Positions 39,401 to 59,571 of a stretch of 64,000 nt of DNA are shown piece after piece. The translations under genes and the position numbers were made by a program. Origin of the DNA: Siphlonurus alternatus (Eukaryota > Arthropoda > Insecta > Ephemeroptera > Siphlonuridae). Below the pieces are notes generated by a model, which saw nothing but the letters and a program-made list of their open reading frames with translations, was not told the DNA's origin and did no database searches. The stretch spans positions 7,419,979-7,483,978 of the forward strand of contig OX463785.1 in the NCBI GenBank assembly GCA_949825025.1. The letters run 5' to 3'. The stretch's first letter is position 1. Every line of letters starts with the position of its first letter.

Positions 39401-40094
39401 ATGCAAAAACCTTCCGGGAATCTTAAATTTATTGAAGTGTGTAAAATACTAAAATAACCATCGAACATTAATAATAAAACAAAATCTGCACGATATTTCA
39501 ACTTAGGGACGTTTCGACATGTTATGACTATATTTATTAATGGTGATGGGTTTGATTTTGTCGATGACGCGAGTGTGGTTCTGCTGAGCTACTTTTATGC
39601 ATCTTTCTCGTCTATTGCAACATTGAGTGCATGGGAAACGCACGGAAATAGAAATAGTCGTTCCACATGGCACACCGCTCATTTGACTAAGGTGCAGGGC
39701 TCTGTAAATATAGCTTGCAGTTCCCGGGTCATTGAACTGCACGAGGATTAGTGAGAGATGTTGTGTCCCTGGGAATAAAAATGAGGTATTGGAATTGTAA
39801 CTAAAATGAAGCTATTAATAAAAAAACGCCAAAACCGTTTCTTTATATAGGATTAATGTCAGTGATACGAAAAATAGGTTTAGTAGATGGTGAACCACTC
39901 TGAAAATTTCAGAAAACCTTCCTGACACCATGCAACAATTTTCCATTCATGAAAAAATATAGACCAAATTCGTGAAATTTGCAATATATTTAGCATTTGA
40001 AATTAGCATTGTTTTTAATCGAGACTGAATGCTGTGACTATTAGTAATATCAGTATCTTTTTCACACGAAAAAATTAATAACTCAAAATCTACA

Positions 40095-40134
<40 letters not shown>

Positions 40135-43100
40135 CCTTTTTACATCAGCAAACAATAACTGCAGAACATTATTTTTTCCTTTATTTTATGGACTGGGTTT
40201 TTCAGTTTATCATCGGAAAATATTGAGAAATGGTCACCGTGGAGACATAATCCTTAAGTTATTATTGTTAGCTTTTGAAATCTACTTTTTTGATACTTAA
40301 TGTGTAATATTTAAAATGCCTATTTGATTTTTTTTTTATTAAAGACTTCCAATTATGTATTGTCAACTATTTGTTTTCACATTTTTCTAATCTTCTAAAA
40401 CACTTAAAATCTTTCCGTAAAAAGCTGTGACGTCAGAGTCATTCAAATATTAGACACGCAAGTTTAGAAAAAGACTGTTCATAATTATTGGATTATTAGG
40501 TACACAGTGTCTTTCCTCTCGATTTTGAGGATGATAAAAAAATAAAAAATAAATTGATAATACATAAATCCCTCAAGGTCTTTAATTATTCAAATTTTCA
40601 ATAGAAAGATGCCACGAAGGTTGTCCACTTATTTAAAATTAAAGTACTGTATATGAAAAATCATCAAAAGTAAAATTTAGGACGAAATATTGCATAAAAA
40701 ATAATACAAAAACTGACTTACTAAAAATAAAATAATAGCATGCGTGATGCCAAGTCGAACTACAATAGACTTCACATATTTATGTACTGTTAGGAGCACT
40801 ACACTTTGTGTTACATGACCTATGTGCATATATTTATGGTGATAATTTGTATACTTTAAACAAGAAAACATAATTAAAATTTTGTTTGAACTTACTTTGA
40901 AGTCCAATTTTTAAGATATAATTACAATAGCACAAAGAGAACAGAATGAATAATTTGTGAGTACTGGTATATAATTTATTATTCTTTGCATAAAATATTT
41001 AAATTAAAGAAAATGCTGGTCAGCCAAATTTAAATAATGAATAGACTACAATTTACAATTTTACAATATCTACAATTTTTCATGCAGGGCAATGCTTGAA
41101 GTGCAAAATACAAAGCAGATTTGAATGGGCGTTAATTGGCTTGTTACAATTAATTCAGTGAGTTTTCAACCCTAGTTTGAAGACTATATTTATTTCAGAC
41201 AGAGGCTTCCAACAAGTCACCAATTGGTTTGCAACAGTCTAGAAGAAGCTTTGTCACTTTTAGCTTCACAGAACCTATAGAAAAATACCTTGCTAAAAAT
41301 ATATCCTTCATCAGAAAATACTGGCTCAGGGTACTGCATGGGTACCATGATTGTTAGACATTTAAATAATTCTAGCCCTTTCAATGAAATAAAAAATGTT
41401 AAACATTAATTGTGTATTGTTTGAGCTAGTTTAGTTTATCACAAATATCCAGCAAAAGAATAAAAAAATATGAGTAAAGGTGGAATTTATTTCCTTGATT
41501 GTTTTTTAAATTGATTCTGCATGGCGGCTGTACTAGGCAAATGCTGGGATGGGTTGCTAAGCTATGGCCACCCTGGTTTGGAAGGGATCTACAAAATCCT
41601 ACATTGGCAATGCCGCTTCAAGTTCACGAAGAGCCGGGAGGTTAGGCTTAAAATACAAGCTTTTTCTAGAAGTCGCAAAACCAATAACGTAACCAGCCCT
41701 CTCTAATTGGCCGTGACGTCACTGCGCAAACCTTCTCCACTTTCTACACCCTGGTTCTGCCAGGGTTGAAAGTTGTGACTTTGGAGTTGCGACTTGCGTT
41801 TAGGCGCAAAATGAAAAGCTCGTATTTTCAGCTTTAAGGAATAATGTCACTTAGACAGGATTCAGTTAAGAAAAAAGTAATTTACTGTATTATTAAATTA
41901 CATTCATAGTTTTGTTTTGTTTTTTTCAGAAGTTAGAAAAAAAACAACATGAATGTCAATGTTGCTTGCTATATTTAATTGTTTGTTTTTTTCTTCTTTT
42001 TTTCTAGCCTGCGACTGGCCATGATCAGACCAGGAGATAGGGCTGACCATATGTAAGTACATTATTAAAATATTAGACCCTCCCACCTCCTCTCATTCAA
42101 AAATTGAAAACAAATTAAGAAAATCTCTCTTACCTTTCTTTGGTTGCGAGATGGCTGGAGCAAGGGTTAGCTCCCCCAGGGGCAAGGTCAAATTTGATGT
42201 CATTGAGCTCATACACGAGGTTGACGAGATCTTGGGCGAGCACCGGGTCCCTCATTGGTGCGCTGGGCAGGTAGCAGGCGTTCAGCATGTCAGTGCACAT
42301 CAGACTCTGCTGGAGAGCGTCTCCAAGGCAGTTGTTGGAGAGACAATAACGGAGGAAGGCACGGCCTCGACCAGAGCTGCAACGGACCTGGGACAACATG
42401 AAACACATGAAAAGATTATAATATGAGAATGTTTAGTACTCAACTGATCCAACTGGCTAGTCACAAAAAAAGACACCTGGCTTCGTATCTGTTGCTGACA
42501 ATTAAATGACCTGTTTAAAAATCAACATACAGCATTTTTTATTGCAGAAAGGTTAGATTAAATTATTAATTAACATTTAAACTTCTTGTCTAAAGGTTGC
42601 CCATAACCAAGATTTTGACATTTTGGTCCCAGGAAAACCATCTCGTTAGGTGCTTTATTGCTTTGTTTTTTATCAAGCAAGATTAATGAAAAATATTTTT
42701 TCTACATGTTTCTTGTGGTAAATTAACCCAAATGATAAACAATCCTCTCCAAAATTGTGTCCTGATCATGTCACTGATCTCACCTCATGGCTGTCGTTGG
42801 CAATTTTGATGCCTTTGTCAACACCCCCTTTCTGAGAGGACACCAAGCAGGCCTTTAGAAAGTCCCAGTAGCTCTTCTTTCGACCAAACAAGCTGTTGCG
42901 ACCTGCACCAAAACAAAGATATTATTGGGTTCTTATATGTTGTACTGTTTCTTGTTGTTTTTTTGTACTCTGATATTCAATAAACCAAATTAATATTATC
43001 CGCATATTCTGTAGAATGGCACTGCAGAGTATAAGTCTGTCATGAAAAAACACCAAATATTAAATTTGCATTTGTCATTGCTACTCCTGCTTTACTGTAT

Positions 43101-43730
43101 TTGTAAAACGTTTTCACAAAGTAAACCAGAACGGAGGCTTGAGAATTAAACCAAAACTCTTTTCATATGGATAGACTGGCTTGCTTTTAATACATCTCCA
43201 AATTTGCAAACTTGCATTGCTCTATCTATTGGAGCTCTAGCAAGAGTGCAATATGCATATTATACAGACAGGAGTAAAGCTCATTGTGCATGAGAGGTGT
43301 TATATGAATGATACAATTTTATTTGATCCTTGCATATAATAAGCTACATATTATGTACTGTATGTATATAGGTACCTCCAAATCCCAACTGCAAAAATTG
43401 CTCAAGCTTAGAGCAGAATCTATGGCACGCAGTGCTGGTATCATCAATTGGAATGTCTTTATTTGCATTGATGGTAGCGTACTCCGTCGAAATCTCTTGA
43501 ACGCAGTCTGAAAATTACATTACGCAGGAAACTAAGTTAATCATAATAAAAACATGAATGAAATCTTGTATGAATATGAACTATCTAAAGTATATGAGAC
43601 TAAAATATGACAATTTTACATGCATTTATTAATTTATTATCATTTGAGCTGTCAAAAACAAGTTACCTTTCAGGTCTGAAAGAAGTTTTAGAACGTTAAC
43701 CTGCGGTGACATCCCACCTGTAGTAGTCAT
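16045..43730 (-). CDS. FYCO1: FYCO1: RUN, coiled-coil, FYVE and GOLD autophagosome-transport adaptor (complete)
   Basis: Seventeen coding exons read in one unbroken phase (minus strand): 43730-43667, 43507-43376, 42902-42784, 42387-42134, 29666-29573, 27911-27813, 26193-25538, 24109-23977, 23455-21329, 20854-20603, 20193-20060, 19734-19528, 19015-18891, 18385-18238, 17493-17319, 16962-16793 and 16201-16045. Together they give 1,681 codons plus stop; human FYCO1 is somewhat shorter, near 1,480. Order: RUN (about 20-185), a Ser-rich linker, a long coiled coil (about 255-1350, with an acidic Ser-rich break near 840-1110), FYVE (about 1370-1435), an LC3-interacting motif (about 1486) and GOLD (about 1530-1650). 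FYCO1 links PI3P- and LC3-positive vesicles and Rab7 to kinesin for plus-end transport. The domain set and order leave little doubt. The oddest feature is intron 4, 12.5 kb long. Confidence 0.95.
16590..16720 (+). repeat. Interspersed repeat shared with 35480-35620
   Basis: The blocks CATTATCAGAAG, CCCCTAAA, GGTTTCAAATTA, AAATTTTCTAA and ATGGTGGCTTATGGAGAA occur here. They recur in the same order on the opposite strand near 35480-35620. It is an unclassified dispersed repeat in FYCO1 introns. Confidence 0.6.
17782..18158. repeat. Large near-perfect palindrome (TTAAGG ends) in FYCO1 intron 14
   Basis: About 377 bp. The ends are TTAAGG and CCTTAA, followed inward by ACGGATCAGCT/AGCTGATCCG, AATGCTAAAAAAATCCCATT and its complement, and a long block with TACATCCCCTATCAGTAGGT. 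The arms are about 170 bp each with few mismatches. A recent non-autonomous foldback transposon is the best reading. Confidence 0.8.
18300..18341 (-). other. LC3-interacting region (LIR) in FYCO1 exon 14
   Basis: The exon encodes an acidic run followed by EEDFSVISEEEVV. F-S-V-I (18326-18315) fits the core LIR pattern (aromatic, two residues, then I/L/V) with acidic residues on both sides. It lies between FYVE and GOLD, where vertebrate FYCO1 has its LIR. It should bind LC3/GABARAP-type Atg8 proteins. Confidence 0.8.
18635..18795. repeat. TTAA-flanked MITE, family C copy 2
   Basis: Ends TTAAAGGCGGTATTACACGA and TCGTGTAATACCGGCTTAA. The arms ACAATTTTTCTAATTATTGT and ACAATAATCAGAAAAATTGT are nearly complementary, and TTAA flanks both ends. 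It lies between FYCO1 exons 13 and 14. Confidence 0.85.
18891..19734 (-). other. FYCO1 FYVE zinc-finger exons (12-13)
   Basis: Visible are the WQADHQVAQCSSC entry, the PI3P-binding RRHHCRLCG motif, IFCGACSSHWV and, in the next exon, RTRSCSECH. This gives the eight Cys/His zinc ligands expected for FYVE (two CxxC-type pairs on each side). It anchors the protein to PI3P on endosomes and autophagosomes. Confidence 0.93.
23841..23970. repeat. (AAAT)n microsatellite
   Basis: About 30 AAAT/TAAA units, just inside the 5' splice site of FYCO1 intron 8. It is the reverse complement of the array in the last ROR intron. Confidence 0.95.
25150..25300 (-). repeat. AGAACCGGTTCT repeat family B, copy 2 (inverted, degenerate)
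   Basis: Read on the minus strand it gives the same order of blocks as 4703-4880, with CGATCATACGTTTCTCATTTAG, a mutated palindrome (AGAATCTGTTCT) and AAATTTCTTAAC. It directly abuts the foldback at 25318-25512. Confidence 0.55.
25318..25512. repeat. Short foldback element, GC-rich interior
   Basis: Ends CTAAAGGTGCATTTCCATG and CATGGAAATACACCTTAA, about 195 bp apart. The interior is GC-rich and non-coding (CCAACATGGCCGCCATACG). It lies in FYCO1 intron 7, 25 bp from exon 7. Confidence 0.65.
28809..28990 (-). promoter_or_regulatory. Possible alternative first exon of FYCO1
   Basis: A GC-richer island inside a very AT-rich part of intron 5 ends, on the minus strand, in ATCATG directly followed by the donor GTAAGC (28808-28803). 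Splicing to exon 6 would place that ATG exactly in frame (phase 0) with GAC CCG, giving a RUN-less protein. This is inference; no promoter motif is evident. Confidence 0.3.
29731..30034. repeat. Foldback family A, copy 2
   Basis: Ends AGTAGCGACCTCAAA and TTTTGAAATCGATACT. Inside, GAGGTCAGGTTTGAACCCACG resembles a reversed Pol III B box. It matches 58704-59001 along its length better than it matches the pure palindrome at 2621-2927. Confidence 0.75.
32005..32167. repeat. hAT-like non-autonomous element
   Basis: Ends CAGGGGCGGATGC and GGATCCGCGCCTG are imperfect inverted repeats starting CAGG, 163 bp apart, with a G-rich interior including a G run. This end type is common in hAT-derived MITEs. 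A solitary related end, GGATCCGCGCAAGG, lies near 36926. Confidence 0.5.
33345..33640. repeat. Tandem repeat, about 125-bp unit, three partial copies
   Basis: The blocks AGGTGTGTTGTTAGATTTTT, TTTCATAGAATTTTGTGACT, a poly-A run and CTTTTCTTTTTCAAAATTAG repeat in order. The units differ mainly in the length of the A-run. Confidence 0.75.
33859..34001. repeat. Perfect 71-bp tandem duplication
   Basis: Two identical head-to-tail copies of a unit that begins GATTTTTAAAAGTG and ends CTGCTGCTAAA. The identity suggests a recent event, or an assembly artefact. Confidence 0.9.
34826..34884. repeat. Perfect 29-bp inverted repeat (hairpin)
   Basis: Arms 34826-34854 and 34856-34884 are exact complements around a single G. 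Each arm contains TTCATTAATAACAAGCTATA or its complement. No element ends or duplication are evident around it. Confidence 0.9.
34943..35028. repeat. Short element with 19-bp perfect terminal inverted repeats
   Basis: TAGCGTTGATTTGACGTCA at the left is the exact complement of TGACGTCAAATCAACGCTA at the right, with a 48-bp interior. Each arm holds TGACGTCA, a perfect CRE-type palindrome. Confidence 0.8.
35480..35620 (-). repeat. Interspersed repeat shared with 16590-16720
   Basis: Minus-strand copy of the repeat described at 16590-16720, with the same ordered blocks ending in ATGGTGGCTTATGGAGAA. Confidence 0.6.
37075..37257 (+). mobile_element. LINE-type retroelement 3' remnant
   Basis: A 60-codon frame contains LYNKLPSKIK, KLFQTAVKKM and LIDKCFYSVQKYLDYDF. 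This resembles the extreme C-terminus of jockey/CR1-type reverse transcriptase polyproteins. Downstream, around 37395-37420, is a run of TTGAA/TTTGAA units such as often end these elements. The upstream catalytic parts are missing, so it is a 5'-truncated dead copy. Confidence 0.45.
38125..39361. mobile_element. 1.24-kb DNA element with terminal inverted repeats and exon-like cargo
   Basis: The left end CCCTGACTCCACGGCACAG (38125-38143) is the exact complement of the right end (39343-39361), and similarity continues inward with GGGCACAGTTA. No transposase is seen. Inside, on the plus strand, three exon-like segments (about 38530-38601, 38677-38807 and 38871-38990) have splice-like borders. 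The last two read through in phase to a TAA. Confidence 0.65.
40098..40134. repeat. Poly-T run
   Basis: About 37 uninterrupted T in FYCO1 intron 4. No element is recognisable in front of it. Confidence 0.9.
41640..41850. repeat. Imperfect foldback with GC-rich centre
   Basis: GGCTTAAAATACAAGCTTTT at the left pairs with GAAAAGCTCGTATTTTCAGC at the right. Between them is GC-richer sequence with GTGACGTCAC. It lies in FYCO1 intron 4. Confidence 0.45.
42134..43730 (-). other. FYCO1 RUN-domain exons (1-4)
   Basis: The alpha-helical RUN domain runs from the initiator ATG at 43730 to exon 4. Landmarks are CHRFCSKLEQFLQLG, GRKKSYWDFLKACL, GRGRAFLRYCL, LGDALQQSLM and LVYELNDIKFDLA, which match the FYCO1/RUFY class. 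RUN domains bind small GTPases or their effectors. The start is supported by the short distance to the divergent promoter and by phase. Confidence 0.93.
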
Positions 43731-44165
43731 TTTGTAACACTGAATTACCGAATGATGTTTTTAATTATGAAATATGACGTATGTAGGTCATTTTCTTGAT
43801 TATATTAAAAAGTAAACAAACAGGTTGACATTTTTCAGCAGCAATTTCTGTTTCTTTTTAGTGCGCATGCGCAACATATGTTTTGCAGCGTTGCCAAGTT
43901 TTTATTTAAATAAAAAAATTAAATTTAATACATTACCTATTTTTAACATTTTTTCGATTGTGAAAAAAATAAATATGGTATAATAATTAAAATTTAAATT
44001 TATAGTGGTGTTTTAAAATATTAATTTAACTTATTTGAGAATTTCATTTTACTCGATTTGGCAACATTTTAAAAACCACCTTTTTCCCGCCACATTTCCC
44101 GCCAAAGTTGCGGCACATGTCACACAAATTTTATTACCAAGTTTTTAATTAAAATTTGGTAAATT
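43731..44165. promoter_or_regulatory. Divergent FYCO1-MCM6 promoter
   Basis: Only 435 bp separate the two start codons, which point away from each other. A perfect NRF1-type palindrome, TGCGCATGCGCA, lies at 43862-43873. Two direct TTTCCCGC E2F-type sites lie at 44083-44090 and 44095-44102, about 64-83 bp before the MCM6 ATG. E2F control is typical of MCM genes, and NRF1 sites are typical of TATA-less bidirectional promoters. No clear TATA box is seen. Confidence 0.75.
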
Positions 44166-55454
<11,289 letters not shown>

Positions 55455-58236
55455 CTCAAACAATTAAAGTCCCAAGAAGTTTCATTGTCGTTGATTAAAA
55501 TTACAGTTTTGAACCCGTTGATTAAAATTACAGTTTTGAACCATGAATTTGCATATCTCAACGTGTCATTAAAATAAAAATAAATGTCCTCCCACTTTTA
55601 TACCGCACGCACTTAAGGCACGCACTTAGGCTTATGAATATTTTTTTTTCTAATTTAAAGTAATACTAATTAATATATTATAGTTTGCGCCACTTTTGTG
55701 TCGCCTTTAGCCTTATAAATATTTTTTAATTTTAAACTAGATACTTCTTATGTTCCAACAATTCAATGTTTTGTTTTTAATGTACTGTTTCTGAAGGAAA
55801 AAAAAATGTGTATAAATTGTACCTGTAAAACTCACTTGAAAAAATTAAACCATGCCAATTTTTACCCATGCCAATTTTTACTAAATCATACTAATGTTTT
55901 ACTAACAATGTATATGGCTGAAACTGTCTTGCATTACCTTTCGTGAATCAAATGCAGACTAGGAAGTACTCTACCAGTAAATGGAGAACAGTAAAGACGC
56001 TTTGACGGCAAATTATTTTAAAATGCCCAAGAACGGAAAAATGACCCAAGAACGGAAAAATGAAAGAAACTCGTTTTAATTGTAAGTTTTAGTTTATTTT
56101 ATTTCAAATTACTGTAAAAACTGTACATGATACTGGAGTTATTTATGAGCAGGGCTTCAGCAGTAAAATTTGAATACTAAAAGGAAGACGTGAAAATAAT
56201 GAAAATGTTCTGCAAATTAAGTTTGGGGCAAAAATTTAGTAGGTAGCAAGTCAATTAATTTTTATATAAACACATTTTTTTTTAAAATCACACTTAACAA
56301 TAATGAACAATATAGAAGAAACAAAAAAAAATGCTATTAAGAAGATGAAGGTATTATTTTCATAGTATGTTTCCAAAATCTGAAAATATGGATATTGAAA
56401 AGGGATACATATTATTTTATTCCATTGTTAAAAAAAATTATTTTAATGAAATCATATATTAAGGACCCCCTTTTCTTTAAAAAAAAGAGAATCATGAAAT
56501 GGGATGAAATTATGAAATGACATGACATTTTTTTTCATATAATTATAAGCTACCTATTATATACATTATAACATTCCAGTTTTATTATGACAAACCAACT
56601 TCAAAAAAATATTCAATGCATTAAAAAAAAAATCATGGTAAAAGATTCACACTCCTAAATAAAGGTTGGATGATACAAATTAATAAACTTTGGGAAAAAC
56701 AAGTCACAAATTTAGCTGCAACTTTTTTATCAAAAGCCAAGCTCTTTTTTTCATGATGATGAGTAAAGGCTATATACTTTTAAAAAATGAGAGCGATTCA
56801 ATAATTATTTGTTATTGAAAGAAAAAGGTTTTGTTTTAATTAATTATGACCAAAATTACACAATGATATGGCCAACAACTCCCATACACCACATACAAAC
56901 AAAAATATTACATTTTTTTAAATTAAAAAGAGTATTTTTTTGTATTCTCTAATATTTTTTTTATATATAATTATATAATATATTTTTGTAATAATATATT
57001 TCCATATTTAAATTAATCTTATTATATACTTCTATATATTTTTTTTAATATATGGACAGATTTTTATACACATCACACCAATCAAATTCCCAGCTGTAAT
57101 AGCTTTGCTTTAAAGTCGCACATGAAAAAAAAACACAGTTAATAGGCACCAGCCATAAATGAGACACATTCTATTATTGAAAGCAGAGAAATGTCAAGGT
57201 GGTACAAAACAAGAAAAATATAATTGAAAATATTTCAATAACAAAATAAATTATATTATTAAAATCATGCAATCAATAATATAATTTTAAAAAAATCAAC
57301 AAACAATAACAACAACAAAATATAACAAATATAACGTCAGAAATTTTAAAATTGAATTTATAAATATTAAAAAAAAATTGAGGCTCCTGCACGGTCCCTA
57401 ATTAACAATTTTTTATAATTCTTTATAAAAGCAACGTTACATGAAAAATTTCAAACGTCATACTTTAATAATATTTCATGCATTTTTGAAATTATCAATT
57501 ATATTTTTCTTGGGTACATATTCAATGGCCTTTAAATATTATTTTGCTTGAAACCACATGTGATTGTCTGCACCTTTTTTTGTTTCACAGTAAACTGCAC
57601 TGTCCACTAGAAATCCAACTGGTTGGTACAGCTGCCAATAATTTTTATAATAATTACAGCTGTAAAATTAATATTTGTGTGCATATCATACAAAATAGAG
57701 GCCCTCGTTTAATTGTTTTGTTTTTTTTATTAATTAAAATTATTATTAGCTCTTGTATATTAATATCATTAATAATTATTTATTTATATTTTTTTTCATT
57801 TTTTTATATTTATTTATTACTCAGTCAAAATTAAAACAAAAAAAAAAACAGAAAAACAATTCATTGACTGATGATTGATATAATATTGATGAATATAATA
57901 TTGCTATAATAATTATAGCTATTTGATGATGATGAAATTAGATTAAAATTAACTGCTGCCAAAAAAAAAAAACAACAACAAAAAAAAAGTATATTAGTAA
58001 TTTTTTTTTTACTAATATTATATTGTTTTGTTATATAACAATGAAAATATTAACGGAGTATTTTTTTCGTTTCGCATTCTATCGGATCGTAATAACATAG
58101 GTTTGGATTTTAGGCACTTTGAGTCTAGTTGTAGTTATTTGGGGGGGTCAGGGACGGTATGGTTTGATAATATGGGGGGTCAGATGTAGTCTTAACTACT
58201 AGCAGGCAGAGCAAGATGTCAGTAGCAGCAGCAGTT
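55455..58236. other. Convergent intergenic region MCM6 / amphiphysin
   Basis: The two genes end toward each other here. No third gene is seen. Just after the MCM6 stop, AATAAA-type signals lie near 55571-55582, next to a duplicated GTTGATTAAAATTACAG. The rest is AT-rich, with A and T runs and probably holds both 3' UTRs. Confidence 0.6.
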
Positions 58237-59475
58237 TTAGATGGGCCGAGTGAAGTTGGCTGGGAACATTCCCTTCTCGCCGTTAGACTCCTTCACTCCC
58301 ATCAACCAACCCTCCTCCTGTAGAACAGAAATAATTGCAACATTAGTGCGGCCGTCATTACACCATGTAAGTAAAAAGAAACCAGCAAAGAACGAATTAA
58401 TGGAAAATTTGTTAATATGTTATTTTACATAATTATTTACAAATTTTTAATTTTTTATAATTATAAAATTTACTTGTATAATTTAATATGCTTTGCTCAG
58501 TTAAACGCAACAAAAAGATTGAAAGTTACATACTTTTAAAATTATTTTGGTCACATAAGTTGGAAAAAATATAACACAAAAAATAATATATTATTGTAAC
58601 TATCTGAAATGCAATTTAAAGCAATAATATAATTCCTTTTGAATGTGTTGTTCAATGCAAATAAGGGTCAAAATAGGATTTAGTACTTCTTCTAACACAG
58701 TAGAGTATCGACCTCAACAACTATTATTGCAAAAATGGAGAGGATGCAAAGTTATGCCACTCTGATTTTTTCAGATTTTTTAGATCGGGAAGTATTGCTA
58801 ATTTTTTTTGGCGAGGTCGGGTTTGAACCCACGCCCATTTTAGGTCTTATCCTTTTATTAAGGGAGGTGTTACTCTCTCTGTACTTTCAATAATTTTTTA
58901 AAAATAGTTCCCGGACTCTACAAAATCTGAAAACAACAGAGTAGCATATAAAGCTTAGCACCCTGTATCCATTTCTGCAATAAGAATTTTAGGCTGATAC
59001 TCTGTTCTGTAAATCATGAAACTATGCAATTAACAGTAAGAAAGCTGTTAAGAAAGCCGTTTCAATATTGATGAATTTATTTAAAAAAGGGATAGAGCTT
59101 GAGGAATGAGGGTCACGCGCACACGCACGTTTTGACAAGAGGCGTCGAGCACAGCGCATCACCATTGCATCCTGTCAAAAAATATGCACTCTATTGAAAC
59201 GTGCAAGAAAAAAATATCCCAGTTGAAATTCCAGGTAAAAATATCAGAAGAAAAATTCCACTTTGTTGAAAATTTAAAAGCAATTTTGTTTGCCTATTAT
59301 CAGGACAAAATGTTATTAATTTTTGTTATAGTTAGACAAAACAAAGCACAGTCTGGCTACCACAAGAAACAACTGCATAGTGACATTTTGTGCTTTCAGA
59401 ACTATAAAAAAAATAGCAAGCTTTTATTTGAAATCTGATCTTCTGAAATGTAAGAATATATTTACATTGCTGTCC

Positions 59476-59571
<96 letters not shown>

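Larger units (their letters stand above)
29667..42133. other. FYCO1 intron 4, 12.5 kb of repeats
   Basis: The phase of exon 4 (ending AG) and exon 5 (starting A) shows that they splice directly, so everything between is intron. It holds foldback family A copy 2, a hAT-like fragment, tandem repeats, two perfect hairpins, a LINE remnant, a 1.24-kb TIR element, a T36 run and another foldback. The frames at 32817-33041, 36530-36590 and 39503-39751 have coding flavour but no recognised family. Confidence 0.75.

Noticed and set aside
39503..39751. Coding-flavoured frames on both strands next to the TIR element
   Set aside because: Balanced composition but no known domain, no convincing start or splice partners.
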